From NCBI GenBank assembly GCA_050945895.1, contig JBMNTU010000017.1, positions 1 to 26,273 of the forward strand: a stretch of 26,273 nt of DNA, written 5' to 3'. The notes below the pieces were generated by a model that had not been told where the DNA came from, ran no database searches, and saw only the letters and a program-made list of their open reading frames with translations. The position numbers and the translations under genes are program-made. Below, in pieces: positions 14,794 through 23,123 of the stretch. The first letter of the stretch is position 1. The number at the start of each line of letters is the position of its first letter. The stretch is from JBMNTU01 sp050945895. GTDB taxonomy: Bacteria > Bacillota > Clostridia > Christensenellales > Christensenellaceae.

Positions 14794-15603
14794 ATGAAGG
14801 AAAAAAGGGACGACATCGATAACAGCATAGACGAAGAGCAGCTTACAGAAATAGAGCGGATGAGGAACCCGCGCCGAAAAAAAGGGCGCGCAGAGCGCAT
14901 CTGGAAACCATGGAGGCTTCGGTTTAATGACAACTACCGGTATGTCAGCAAAAATCCGGGGCTTGCTTTTTTATACTATTTTGCCGTCTTTGTTGGAATG
15001 CCGTTTGTATACCTGTACTATAAAGTCAAATATGATTTTCGGGTGATCGATAAAAAGAATGTGAAGGCGCTGAAAAAACGGTCTGCCGTAACGGTTGCAA
15101 ACCATGTGCACGATGTTGACGCAATGATGCTGAGCTATGTGTTTTACCCAAGCTTTCCGTACTTTATTGCGCGCCGGCATAATTTTGAAGCGTTTGTACT
15201 GGGTGGACTTGTGCGAGTGCTGCGCGGCGTGCCCCTTCCTGAAGACACAAGGCACCTGGAACGCTTTACAGAACAGATAAACGATGTTTTGCAGCGCACG
15301 CGGCGCAAAGTGCATATGTTTCCCGAAGGGGAGATAGAGGCATATGCGAAGGAGCTGCGGCCATTTAAAAACGGCGCGTTCCATTTTGCCGTAAAAAACA
15401 ACGCGCCCGTACTGCCCATGGTGTTTGTTTTTCCGGGCGGAAGAAAAATACACCTGATTGTGGGGAAACCGGTCATGCTGGAGGATGTACCGGGCGCCAG
15501 CGGCGTAAAAGAGCCAAAACAGGTTATTATGATGAATAAATATGTACATCAAACGATGCAGGATACGATGAACAGCTATTACGAGGAGCTTGAAAAAAAA
15601 TGA
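14794..15603 (+). CDS. 1-acyl-glycerol-3-phosphate acyltransferase-like protein (PlsC family)
   Basis: Probably transfers an acyl chain to a lysophospholipid during membrane lipid synthesis. 269 residues. The N-terminus is long and charged (about 1-50), followed by one membrane helix (about 55-76). The HX4D catalytic motif is NHVHDVD (His104, Asp109). The substrate motifs are VRVLRGVPLP and FPEGE (176-180), then APVLPMVFVFPGG. No strong ribosome site precedes ATG 14794; the nearest GGAG is about 20 bases upstream, overlapping the yjbQ end, so translation may depend on coupling. It overlaps galU by four bases. The charged extension is longer than in most PlsC proteins. A lipid A-like role is unlikely in this organism. 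Confidence 0.88.
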   Translation: MKEKRDDIDNSIDEEQLTEIERMRNPRRKKGRAERIWKPWRLRFNDNYRYVSKNPGLAFLYYFAVFVGMPFVYLYYKVKYDFRVIDKKNVKALKKRSAVTVANHVHDVDAMMLSYVFYPSFPYFIARRHNFEAFVLGGLVRVLRGVPLPEDTRHLERFTEQINDVLQRTRRKVHMFPEGEIEAYAKELRPFKNGAFHFAVKNNAPVLPMVFVFPGGRKIHLIVGKPVMLEDVPGASGVKEPKQVIMMNKYVHQTMQDTMNSYYEELEKK

Positions 15604-16472
15604 AAATACGCAAAGCGGTCATACCGGCAGCAGGGCTGGGAACACGGTTTTTGCCCGCAACCAAAGCACAGCCAAAGGAAATGCTGCCCATTGTGGATAA
15701 GCCGACCATCCAGTATATTGTGGAAGAGGCTGTATCCAGCGGGATCGAGACGGTAGTCATCATTACGGGGCGCTCTAAGCGCGCCATCGAGGATCATTTT
15801 GACAAATCCGTAGAGCTTGAAATGGAGCTGAAAAACAGCGGCAAGGAGGAACTGCTCAAAATCGTGGAGGATATCTCCAACCTTGCAAACGTCATCTACA
15901 CGCGGCAAAAGGAGCCGCTTGGGCTGGGGCACGCAATTTTGGCGGCAAAGGATATTATTGGAGACGAACCATTTGCCGTTGTTTTGGGAGACGATATCGT
16001 GTGCAGCGAAAAGCCTGCGCTTGCGCAGCTTATGGATGCGTACGACACCTGCCAGTCGACCGTTTTGGGTGTGCAGCATATAGACAACAAAGACACCGAT
16101 AAATATGGCATCATTTCACCGACTTCGTTTGACGGAAGGCTGTACAAGGTTGGGGCGCTGGTAGAAAAGCCTACGCCGAAGGAAGCACCTTCCAATATTG
16201 CGATTATGGGGCGGTACATCATTACGCCGGAAATATTTGAAATACTCGAAAAAACGGAAAAGGGCCGGGGCGGAGAAATACAGCTTACAGACGCGCTGGC
16301 GATGCTGCTCAAAAAACAGGAGGTTTATGCGCTTGAATTTGAGGGTAAACGATACGATGTGGGCGATAAGCTTGGCTTTCTGAAAGCCACCTGCGAGTTT
16401 GCGTTGGAGCGCAGCGATTTGAAAGAGGAATTTGGCACATATATTAAAAACCTGGTAAAAGAACTGGATTAA
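15600..16472 (+). CDS. galU: UTP-glucose-1-phosphate uridylyltransferase
   Basis: Makes UDP-glucose from UTP and glucose-1-phosphate, a precursor for glycolipids, teichoic acid sugars and polysaccharides. 290 residues, normal length. Motifs: nucleotide-binding PAAGLGTRFLPATKAQPKEM (9-28), VDKPTIQYIVEEA, IITGRSKRAIEDHFD, the magnesium site VVLGDDI, VEKPTPKEAPSN, and YDVGDKLGFLKA near the end. ATGA overlap with the plsC stop shows co-translation. Pairing with a lipid acyltransferase fits glycolipid or envelope synthesis. galU is the usual symbol; Bacillus calls the same enzyme gtaB. Confidence 0.97.
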   Translation: MKIRKAVIPAAGLGTRFLPATKAQPKEMLPIVDKPTIQYIVEEAVSSGIETVVIITGRSKRAIEDHFDKSVELEMELKNSGKEELLKIVEDISNLANVIYTRQKEPLGLGHAILAAKDIIGDEPFAVVLGDDIVCSEKPALAQLMDAYDTCQSTVLGVQHIDNKDTDKYGIISPTSFDGRLYKVGALVEKPTPKEAPSNIAIMGRYIITPEIFEILEKTEKGRGGEIQLTDALAMLLKKQEVYALEFEGKRYDVGDKLGFLKATCEFALERSDLKEEFGTYIKNLVKELD

Positions 16473-16506
16473 AATAGAAAAACAGGGAATGGAAAGGAAA
16501 AAGAAA

Positions 16507-17745
16507 ATGAGTGATATCAAAGATATTTCGCTTGCGCCGTCTGGCGAACAAAAAATTGCATGGGTAAAAAGGTACATGCCCGTTTTGCGGGGGCTGGAGG
16601 AAGAACTGGCAGAAAAACAGCCTTTTAAAGGACTGAAAATGTGCGTATGCATCCACTTGGAGGCAAAGACAGCCTACCTGATCCAGACGTTGATGGCCTG
16701 CGGCGCATCGGTTGCGGCGTGCGCTTCCAATTCTCTTTCCACGCAGGACGACGTGGTTGCGGCACTTGTGAAGAGCGGGGCAGATGTCTATGCGATTCAC
16801 GGGGCGTCGCCCGAACAGTACGACAACCATATTAAAATGGCGTTAAAAACCGGCCCCAACCTTGTGATGGACGACGGCGGAGATATGATCCATATGCTGC
16901 ACAACGAGCTGAAGGAACTTCTTCCGGCTGTAATTGGCGCAAGCGAAGAGACGACAACGGGTGTTTTGCGTCTGCGGGCGATGGAGCAAGCCGGAGAGCT
17001 CAAAATACCGGTTATTCCTGTGAACGACGCGCAGTGTAAGTATTTGTTTGACAACCGGTACGGCACCGGTCAATCGGTGTGGGATGGAATTATGCGCACC
17101 ACAAACCTGATTGTGGCGGGCAAACGCGTGGTTGTGGCAGGGTATGGCTGGTGCGGAAAGGGCGTTGCAAAACGCGCCGCCGCGCTGGGGGCAAAAGTCA
17201 TTGTAACGGAGGTCGACCATATCAAAGCGCTGGAAGCGCTGATGGACGGCTTCGACGTTATGCCCATGGACGATGCTGCGCCGCTTGGCGATATATTTGT
17301 AACGGTAACGGGCTGCGAAGATGTTATTACGACGCGTCATTTCGAAAAGATGAAGGACGGCGTATTGCTTTCCAACGCGGGGCATTTCGACTGCGAGGTA
17401 AAGGTGACCGACCTAGAGAAAATGAGTGTCAAAAAGGTTGCGCAGCGGCAGAACGTGGAAGGCTATGTGCAAAAGGATGGCCGCGTTTTGAATTTGCTGG
17501 CGGAAGGTCGGCTGGTTAACCTGGCCTCGGGAGACGGACACCCGGCGGAAATCATGGACTTGAGCTTTGCATTGCAGTTTTTGGCGCTGAAATATGTGAG
17601 CGAGAACTACAAAAATATGAAGCAGGGGCTGACAGACCTGCCAAAGGAAATCGATTACAGCGTGGGCGTGCGCAAGCTTAAAGCAATGGGCGCGGATGTG
17701 GATGTACTTTCGCCCGCGCAGCGAAAGTACCTATATGGGGAATAA
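16507..17745 (+). CDS. ahcY: S-adenosylhomocysteine hydrolase homologue with HxExK motif (possible S-inosylhomocysteine hydrolase)
   Basis: NAD-dependent hydrolase that releases homocysteine from S-adenosyl- or S-inosyl-homocysteine. 412 residues from ATG 16507, which has AAAGGA upstream; the frame also offers ATG 16489. Catalytic and NAD residues are present: DDGGDM, EETTTGV, VNDAQCKYLFDN (Lys and Asp), the Rossmann loop GYGWCGKG, and NAGHFDCE. The purine-site motif, HMTVE or HxTxQ in animal and most bacterial enzymes, here reads HLEAK (His50, Glu52, Lys54), the HxExK form known from archaea and Thermotoga. The C-terminus is short, ending KYLYGE without the KPDHYRY tail. The deaminase gene starts one base after the stop. 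Together these point to inosine-type substrate use, not yet proven. Confidence 0.93.
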   Translation: MSDIKDISLAPSGEQKIAWVKRYMPVLRGLEEELAEKQPFKGLKMCVCIHLEAKTAYLIQTLMACGASVAACASNSLSTQDDVVAALVKSGADVYAIHGASPEQYDNHIKMALKTGPNLVMDDGGDMIHMLHNELKELLPAVIGASEETTTGVLRLRAMEQAGELKIPVIPVNDAQCKYLFDNRYGTGQSVWDGIMRTTNLIVAGKRVVVAGYGWCGKGVAKRAAALGAKVIVTEVDHIKALEALMDGFDVMPMDDAAPLGDIFVTVTGCEDVITTRHFEKMKDGVLLSNAGHFDCEVKVTDLEKMSVKKVAQRQNVEGYVQKDGRVLNLLAEGRLVNLASGDGHPAEIMDLSFALQFLALKYVSENYKNMKQGLTDLPKEIDYSVGVRKLKAMGADVDVLSPAQRKYLYGE

Positions 17746-17746
17746 A

Positions 17747-19030
17747 ATGAATATAAAAATCAAAAATGCCACACTTGTGACAAATAACGATAAAAACGAT
17801 GTTATCCGAAATGGCGAGCTGCATATTTCCGAAGGGCTAATCTCTTATGCGGGTAGCGCGTCCGGCGCGCCGGAGTTTGCGCCTGAAAAGGTAGTGGACG
17901 CAAAAGGGAATGCCGTTATGCCAGGTTTTTTCAACATGCATACGCATATTCCCATGAATATGTTTCGCTCGTATGCGGACGACCTGACGCTGATGGACTG
18001 GCTCAACACCCGCATTTTTCCGGCGGAAGACAAGCTGACGGCCGAAATGACCTATTGGGCGTCTATGGCTGCGCTGATAGAGATGGCAAAGGCGGGCATC
18101 GCCGGCTTCAACGAAATGTATTTTCATGTGGACGCTATTTGCCGTGCGGCGTTGCAAAGCGGGCTTCGTGCAATTGTGACGCGTGCGGTCGTCACGCCTG
18201 CAGAAGGTGTGGGAGAGCGGATGCTTGGCGAAAGCGTCGAGCTGTTTGAAAAATACAACGGGCAGGGACGAATAAAAATCTATTTTGCGCCGCATGCACA
18301 GTATACGGTTAACAATGCGATGCTGGAAAAAATTGCGGAAACTGCCAAAAGCTATAAAACGGGCGTACATATGCACATTTCCGAAACGCAGGGAGAGCAT
18401 GAAGCGTGCATCGAAGAGCATGGAAAGACGCCTATCGGCCTTTCGGCGGACATGGGTCTTTTGGACGTGCCGTTTTTGGCGGCGCACTGCGTATGGGTCA
18501 GCGACGAGGATATGGACATAATGGCGCAAAAAGGCGCAAGCGTGCTTTCCTGCCCCCGCAGCAACCTCAAGCTAGGCAGCGGGGTTGCGCGGTTGGCCGA
18601 TATGCTGGATCGGGATGTACATGTAACCTTTGGAACGGACGGCGCCGCATCCAACAACAAGCTTTCCGTTATGGACGAAATGACTTACGGCTGCTTGCTG
18701 CAAAAGGGAATGACGCATGACGCAAGCGTATTGCCTGCGCCCCGGGCGCTTAAAATGGCAACGCTAAACGGCGCACAGGCCATGGGCGTCAATAGCGGGG
18801 TTCTGGAAAAGGGCAGGAATGCCGATATAATCATTCTGGATATAAGCGGTATGCGGTATGTGCCGGACTATGACGTGCTGTCCAACATCGTATATGCAGG
18901 AAGCGATGCAGATGTAACAATGAATATTGTAGGGGGAGACATTCTCTTTGAGAACGGCGGGGTTACGTTTGCGGATGAAGAAGAAGTAAAAGCAAGGCTG
19001 CTGGAATACGCAGGTATGTACAGGGAATAA
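17747..19030 (+). CDS. mtaD: 5'-methylthioadenosine/S-adenosylhomocysteine deaminase
   Basis: Metal-dependent amidohydrolase that deaminates the adenine ring of SAH, MTA or adenosine, giving S-inosylhomocysteine or the inosine analogue. 427 residues from ATG 17747 (GGGG 6 bases upstream; the frame is open to 17696, with another ATG at 17735). Metal-site motifs: HTH (His65, His67) in GFFNMHTHIPMN, APHAQYTV, HMHISETQGEHE, AAHCVW, and the catalytic Asp in FGTDGAASNN. The tail PADI-like NADIIILD is typical of the superfamily. It sits one base after the hydrolase gene, so both are made together. The pair forms a complete two-step route from SAH to homocysteine and inosine if the hydrolase prefers the deaminated substrate. 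Confidence 0.93.
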   Translation: MNIKIKNATLVTNNDKNDVIRNGELHISEGLISYAGSASGAPEFAPEKVVDAKGNAVMPGFFNMHTHIPMNMFRSYADDLTLMDWLNTRIFPAEDKLTAEMTYWASMAALIEMAKAGIAGFNEMYFHVDAICRAALQSGLRAIVTRAVVTPAEGVGERMLGESVELFEKYNGQGRIKIYFAPHAQYTVNNAMLEKIAETAKSYKTGVHMHISETQGEHEACIEEHGKTPIGLSADMGLLDVPFLAAHCVWVSDEDMDIMAQKGASVLSCPRSNLKLGSGVARLADMLDRDVHVTFGTDGAASNNKLSVMDEMTYGCLLQKGMTHDASVLPAPRALKMATLNGAQAMGVNSGVLEKGRNADIIILDISGMRYVPDYDVLSNIVYAGSDADVTMNIVGGDILFENGGVTFADEEEVKARLLEYAGMYRE

Positions 19031-19061
19031 CGAACAAACAGGTATGGAGAAGAGTAGTTTC

Positions 19062-20984
19062 ATGGTAAGGAAAACAGTAGCATTGCTTTTAACGCTGCTT
19101 TTGGCAACGGCGGCACTGATGAGCTGCGGGATGGATTTGGATACGCCGGATGTGATTGGCGCAGGAAGAAGCAAGGGCGGCGGAAACGAATCGTTGGGAA
19201 GGAATGTGAACCTCAAGGATATGGCGGTTGAAATCCAGGGGGACGACACGGTCATTACGCTGTCGTTTTTGATGGGGTCGAGAAACAGTGACGTAGCCGA
19301 GCAGAAGATATCCGACGTGCCCATCTACCGCGTGAGCATGCTGGAGGCGCCCGCGCGTATGCAAGTCGATATGAATATCGACTACATGGATTATGCAAGC
19401 GAAAACGAGCGTTTTTCAGACAGTATGATTACAGGAACGTTTCGCACAATCTATTCTACGGGCGACCATGTTTCGCTCTATTTCCAGCTTTCCGGACAGG
19501 CGGAGGCGGAGGTGACGGAGCAGGAAGATAAGCTGGTTATCCGTCTTTCACCGATTGAGCCCCCTGCCCGAGCGTATGATGCATATTTTGTAAGGCTAAA
19601 TGCGTATGAGGAATTTTCCCAAAGCCTGATTTCGCACGATTTGGGGCTGACCCCAACGCTGGCGGAGGATTTGACGGAAATCACGCTGCTATCCGAGCCG
19701 TTTACAAGCGAAGAGGCGGCAAGCGGCAAGGCGCAGGAGGTAAACGAAGCAATTGCAGGAACGGTGCCCAATAAAAGCGCCTATGTATTCGAAATGAGCA
19801 CAGATGGGCTGCCCGTGGCAGACAGGGAAGCCGAGGAAGAAGAGGTTGTGGCGCAGAAATCTGTCTTTATGAAGGAGGGTACGCCGCTGACGTTGCCGGT
19901 GCTGGTGGAAAATGGGCGATATTTGTGCTCGCTTCCAGATGGAAGCATTGCGTATGCAAGGTCGTACATACCCAATACCGAAGAAGACGAAGAATTGGTC
20001 GTAAAGGAAAAAATCTGGATGATTGAAACGTCGGGCAAAATGACCGAGCTAGCACTGCCGGATTTTTACAGCATAGAGGAAGTGGCGGCTTCACCGGATG
20101 GGCAATACCTTGCGATCCTCGACACGGGTATTGAAAACAAGGTGCTCTATGTGCTCGATATGGCAAGCGGGGTATTGATGAACCTTGGTGAGGAAGGGTT
20201 TGGAGATTATACGGCATCCTTTGTGTGGGACGACGCGCAGCCTACGATTTACGCAATGACAGGGTATGGAGGCGCATTGCAGCTGACAAAGTACGACTTT
20301 ACGGCAGAGCAATACGACAGGATCAGCTCCATCGAGGAGCAGAACGGCGCGGACAGCAGAATCGCGCTGGCAAACGGTAAAATTTATTTTGCGGACAATA
20401 CCGCAGGGGAAAACGGCGAGGGCGCGATTTATGCGGTCGATATCCAAACGGCGGAGCGTGTGCAGGTTGCGGATGGAATTGAGTTTGCGCTTGCAAAAAA
20501 CGGCGAAAACCTGGTTGCGGTAACGGCGGTGCTGGAAGATGAGGTCAACCTGGTGTTCGATTTCAGGCTGGTAGAGCTGGGCAATATGTCCGAAGGCGGA
20601 GAGCCGCTGCCGGAGGAAGGCCCGGAGCCAAATGAAGAAGAACAAGCAGCGGAAGACGAGGACGAAACGGACGCCGAAAAAGATGAATCTAGTGCTATGG
20701 GAGGCGAAGGACTGATAGCTGAGGGAATCCTTCCGGAGTCGTATTCGTTCGATATGGGGGGCAATGTATTTTATTATGCCACGCGGACTTATGAAGGCGT
20801 AACAGAGGAATTTCCGGTAGCGCTGCTCCGGTACGATATTGATACAGGAAAAACGGAAGTGCTGGCATATTCCGCAACGGGGACCTTTGTTTCGGGCGCG
20901 GCAGCCGGAGAGCTGTATATCATCGATTCGTACATCCGGGACTACAACAACTACTATGTAACCTACCGTTACGCAGGAAATTGA
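19062..20984 (+). CDS. Large lipoprotein with AMIN-like N-terminal and beta-propeller-like C-terminal regions
   Basis: 640 residues from ATG 19062, chosen because it directly begins the signal (VRKTVALLLTLLLATAALMSC, lipobox LMSC, Cys22); ATG 19044 would add six residues. About 50-165 resembles an AMIN domain: ITLSFLMG, PARMQVDMNIDY, ISTGDH-like YSTGDHVSLYFQLSG, then EDKLVIRLSP. From about 270 on, repeats like ASPDGQYLAILDTG, KVLYVLDMASGVLMNLG and TIYAMTGYGG suggest TolB/WD40-type propeller blades. A very acidic linker (about 520-560, rich in Glu/Asp/Pro) interrupts the propeller before YSFDMGGNVFYYATR. It would be membrane-anchored outside the cell, perhaps at the wall. No family name is secure. 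The next gene starts within or just after its stop. Confidence 0.85.
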   Translation: MVRKTVALLLTLLLATAALMSCGMDLDTPDVIGAGRSKGGGNESLGRNVNLKDMAVEIQGDDTVITLSFLMGSRNSDVAEQKISDVPIYRVSMLEAPARMQVDMNIDYMDYASENERFSDSMITGTFRTIYSTGDHVSLYFQLSGQAEAEVTEQEDKLVIRLSPIEPPARAYDAYFVRLNAYEEFSQSLISHDLGLTPTLAEDLTEITLLSEPFTSEEAASGKAQEVNEAIAGTVPNKSAYVFEMSTDGLPVADREAEEEEVVAQKSVFMKEGTPLTLPVLVENGRYLCSLPDGSIAYARSYIPNTEEDEELVVKEKIWMIETSGKMTELALPDFYSIEEVAASPDGQYLAILDTGIENKVLYVLDMASGVLMNLGEEGFGDYTASFVWDDAQPTIYAMTGYGGALQLTKYDFTAEQYDRISSIEEQNGADSRIALANGKIYFADNTAGENGEGAIYAVDIQTAERVQVADGIEFALAKNGENLVAVTAVLEDEVNLVFDFRLVELGNMSEGGEPLPEEGPEPNEEEQAAEDEDETDAEKDESSAMGGEGLIAEGILPESYSFDMGGNVFYYATRTYEGVTEEFPVALLRYDIDTGKTEVLAYSATGTFVSGAAAGELYIIDSYIRDYNNYYVTYRYAGN

Positions 20985-20989
20985 CGGGT

Positions 20990-22480
20990 ATGCCGAAAAC
21001 GTTGTTTGTTGGGATCAATTCCAGCTATGTGCATATAAACCCGGCGGTCAGAAGCCTTGCGGCGTCTGCCGGGCAAAATGCTTCGTTTGCCGAATATAAT
21101 ATAAACCAGCATATGCATAACGTGCTGGAGGATATCGTTTTGAAAAAGCCGGATATTGCGGCTTTTTCCTGTTACATCTGGAATATTGGCTATGTGTTGC
21201 GCTTGGCGGAAGACCTAAAAAAAATACTGCCGGGCACGTTTGTTTTGCTGGGCGGGCCGGAGGTGTCGTTTGACGCCAAAGCGCAGATGGAACAATATCC
21301 GTTTATTGACGCTGTTTTTTGCGGAGAGGCGGAAGGAGTCATCCGGGGGGTTGTGGACGCCATTTTTTATGCTTCGCCCGCGCCGGGGCTGTGTTACCGG
21401 AAAAACAGCGCGGTCTGCGGAGACGATTCGTACCAGACAATGCAGGATATTTCTGCGCTAAAGCCGCCCTTTTATCTTGCAAACGACATATACGACAGCA
21501 ACAAAATTTACTATTATGAATCGTCGCGGGGGTGCCCGTACCGCTGTGCATACTGCCTTTCCGGAGGGGAAGGGGCAAAGCTAAGGGAAAAACCGCTGCC
21601 CCAAAAATTTGCGGAAATAGACGATTTGATTGCGCGCGGCGTGCGGCTTGTGAAGTTTACAGACAGGACGTTCAACGTAAACGGCGGGCGGGCATATGAG
21701 ATATGGAGGCACATCATCGAACGGAATGCGCAAACCTGTTTTCATTTTGAAATTGCGCTGGATCTTCTGACGGATGAACACATTTGCCTGCTGCGCAGCG
21801 CCCGACCGGGCGCTATCCAGCTGGAGGCGGGCGTACAAAGCCTGAACGAAACTGTATTAAAAAATGTGTGCAGGCAAACGGATACGGGGCGCGTATGCGG
21901 CAACGCACGGGCCATTTTGGAAGGGAAAAACATACACCTGCACCTGGACCTGATTGCCGGCCTGCCCGGCGAAGATATGAAAAGCTTTGCACGATCCTTC
22001 GACGGAGTGTTTGGGCTGTTTCCGGATATGTTGCAGCTTGGTTTTTTGAAGGTACTAAAAGGCGCGCCGCTGTACGGCGAAGCAGCTGAGCTGGGCGTTG
22101 TATATAGGGAATACCCGCCGTACGAGGTGCTTTTCACACAGGAAATGCGCGCGGAAGAACTGCTCTTTTTAAAGGGAGTCGAAGAGCTGTTGAATCGTTA
22201 TTACAACAGTGGCAGGGCAAAAGGCGCCATATGCTTTTTGATGGAAGAAGGGGTGTTTGCCCCGTTTGAATTTTTTGCGGAGCTGTGTTCTTATTGCGCC
22301 CAAAACGGCACGCTGAAGCGGCCGGTTAGTGCGCAGGCCCAGTTTTCGCTGCTGGCCGACTTTGCATCTGATAGATTGGACATCCAATATTTGCAGCCGT
22401 TTTTAAAGCATTTAAAGTCAGACTATATCAAATTAAAAGTAAAAGGGCGCATGCCCGAAGTACTTGAGAATATTCAATAA
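20990..22480 (+). CDS. B12-binding-domain radical SAM protein (DUF4080-like C-terminus)
   Basis: Predicted cobalamin-dependent radical SAM enzyme, 496 residues from ATG 20990; TTG 20981 in the same frame overlaps the preceding stop and is an alternative. N-terminal Rossmann-like cobalamin domain (1-125) has KKPDIAAFSCYIWN, FVLLGGPEVSF and DAVFCGEAE; no DxHxxG, as usual for this class. The radical SAM core starts about 175, with SSRGCPYRCAYC giving the CX3CX2C cluster (Cys182, Cys186, Cys189), VKFTDRTFNVN and LDLIAGLPGED. The C-terminus (about 340-496) looks like the DUF4080 region. Substrate unknown; it may be a methyltransferase. AGGA is about 11 bases upstream. Last gene of its run, followed by a probable terminator. 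Confidence 0.92.
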   Translation: MPKTLFVGINSSYVHINPAVRSLAASAGQNASFAEYNINQHMHNVLEDIVLKKPDIAAFSCYIWNIGYVLRLAEDLKKILPGTFVLLGGPEVSFDAKAQMEQYPFIDAVFCGEAEGVIRGVVDAIFYASPAPGLCYRKNSAVCGDDSYQTMQDISALKPPFYLANDIYDSNKIYYYESSRGCPYRCAYCLSGGEGAKLREKPLPQKFAEIDDLIARGVRLVKFTDRTFNVNGGRAYEIWRHIIERNAQTCFHFEIALDLLTDEHICLLRSARPGAIQLEAGVQSLNETVLKNVCRQTDTGRVCGNARAILEGKNIHLHLDLIAGLPGEDMKSFARSFDGVFGLFPDMLQLGFLKVLKGAPLYGEAAELGVVYREYPPYEVLFTQEMRAEELLFLKGVEELLNRYYNSGRAKGAICFLMEEGVFAPFEFFAELCSYCAQNGTLKRPVSAQAQFSLLADFASDRLDIQYLQPFLKHLKSDYIKLKVKGRMPEVLENIQ

Positions 22481-22491
22481 AAAACTTTTAT

Positions 22492-22526
22492 AAACGCCCG
22501 GTTTTCCGCTTTGCTGCGGCGTTTTT
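22492..22526 (+). terminator. Probable rho-independent terminator after the radical SAM gene
   Basis: AAACGCC (22492-22498) pairs with GGCGTTT (22518-22524), and an alternative inner stem CCGC/GCGG lies in the loop; the sequence continues TT. It lies 12 bases after the stop codon and before the ctsR promoter. Confidence 0.6.
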
Positions 22527-22568
22527 CACATGTGTACAAATTGTGAATTTTTTCAAAAAAACTTGTTA

Positions 22569-22598
22569 TTGCACCTAAAATGTGGTTAAATATATAAG
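22569..22598 (+). promoter_or_regulatory. ctsR: Probable ctsR promoter
   Basis: A weak -35 (TTGCAC, 22569-22574) lies 16 bases before TATATA (22591-22596), or 18 before TATAAG (22593-22598). The CtsR box begins within a few bases of the -10, so bound CtsR would cover the transcription start. Confidence 0.5.
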
Positions 22599-22601
22599 GA
22601 A

Positions 22602-22618
22602 GGTCAAAGAAAGTCAAA
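22602..22618 (+). promoter_or_regulatory. CtsR operator (direct heptanucleotide repeat)
   Basis: GGTCAAA-GAA-AGTCAAA is a full match to the known CtsR box (A/GGTCAAA, three bases, A/GGTCAAA). It lies between the promoter and the ctsR ribosome site, so the stress operon is self-repressed and relieved on heat or protein-damage stress. I see no second copy before mcsA or clpC. Confidence 0.93.
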
Positions 22619-22635
22619 GTTAGGAGGAGCGACGA

Positions 22636-23094
22636 ATGTCCGTATTGAGCGACCACATCGAAAGCTTTATTAAGGAGCTTTTGGGGGAAGAGGACGGAAC
22701 CTGTGAAATAGGCCGTAACGATCTCGCACAGAAATTCAACTGTGCACCATCACAAATCAATTACGTCCTGACCACGCGGTTTTCGCCCAGCCGCGGCTAT
22801 GTAATCGAATCGCGCAGGGGCGGCGGCGGATATATCCGCGTGATCAGGCTTGACATAGACCGTTCGGATTATATTTTGGATATGATCGGGCAAAGCCTGT
22901 CCGGTCAGGATGGAATTAGCATGCGGCAGGCTGCAGAGCTTGTGGACGGGCTGCTGGCGGTCGGTTTCATAGATAAAAAAATGCGGGGAATGATCCTCGC
23001 GGCAATCTCGGATAAGGCGCTTTTGGTGCCGGATGAATACCGGGATGTGTTAAGAAAGAACATATTGAAGGAAATTTTAATTTCCATTATATAA
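22636..23094 (+). CDS. ctsR: Class III stress gene repressor CtsR
   Basis: Dimeric repressor of clp and other stress genes. 152 residues, the usual length. Winged helix-turn-helix about 24-70: GRNDLAQKFNCAPSQINYVL is the recognition helix region, and the glycine-rich wing reads RRGGGGYIRV (60-69), the heat-sensing and DNA-minor-groove element of the family. The C-terminal helical domain (about 75-152) handles dimerisation and Clp targeting. AGGAGG lies 8 bases before ATG. First gene of the operon with mcsA-like and clpC. The wing arginine (about 61) that McsB phosphorylates in Bacillus is present, although mcsB is not in this operon. Confidence 0.97.
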   Translation: MSVLSDHIESFIKELLGEEDGTCEIGRNDLAQKFNCAPSQINYVLTTRFSPSRGYVIESRRGGGGYIRVIRLDIDRSDYILDMIGQSLSGQDGISMRQAAELVDGLLAVGFIDKKMRGMILAAISDKALLVPDEYRDVLRKNILKEILISII

Positions 23095-23123
23095 AATATA
23101 AAGTTTTATGGGAGGAATACAAA

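Noticed and set aside
16473..16506. SAM or SAH riboswitch before the SAH hydrolase gene
   Set aside because: The gap is only 34 bases; there is no room.
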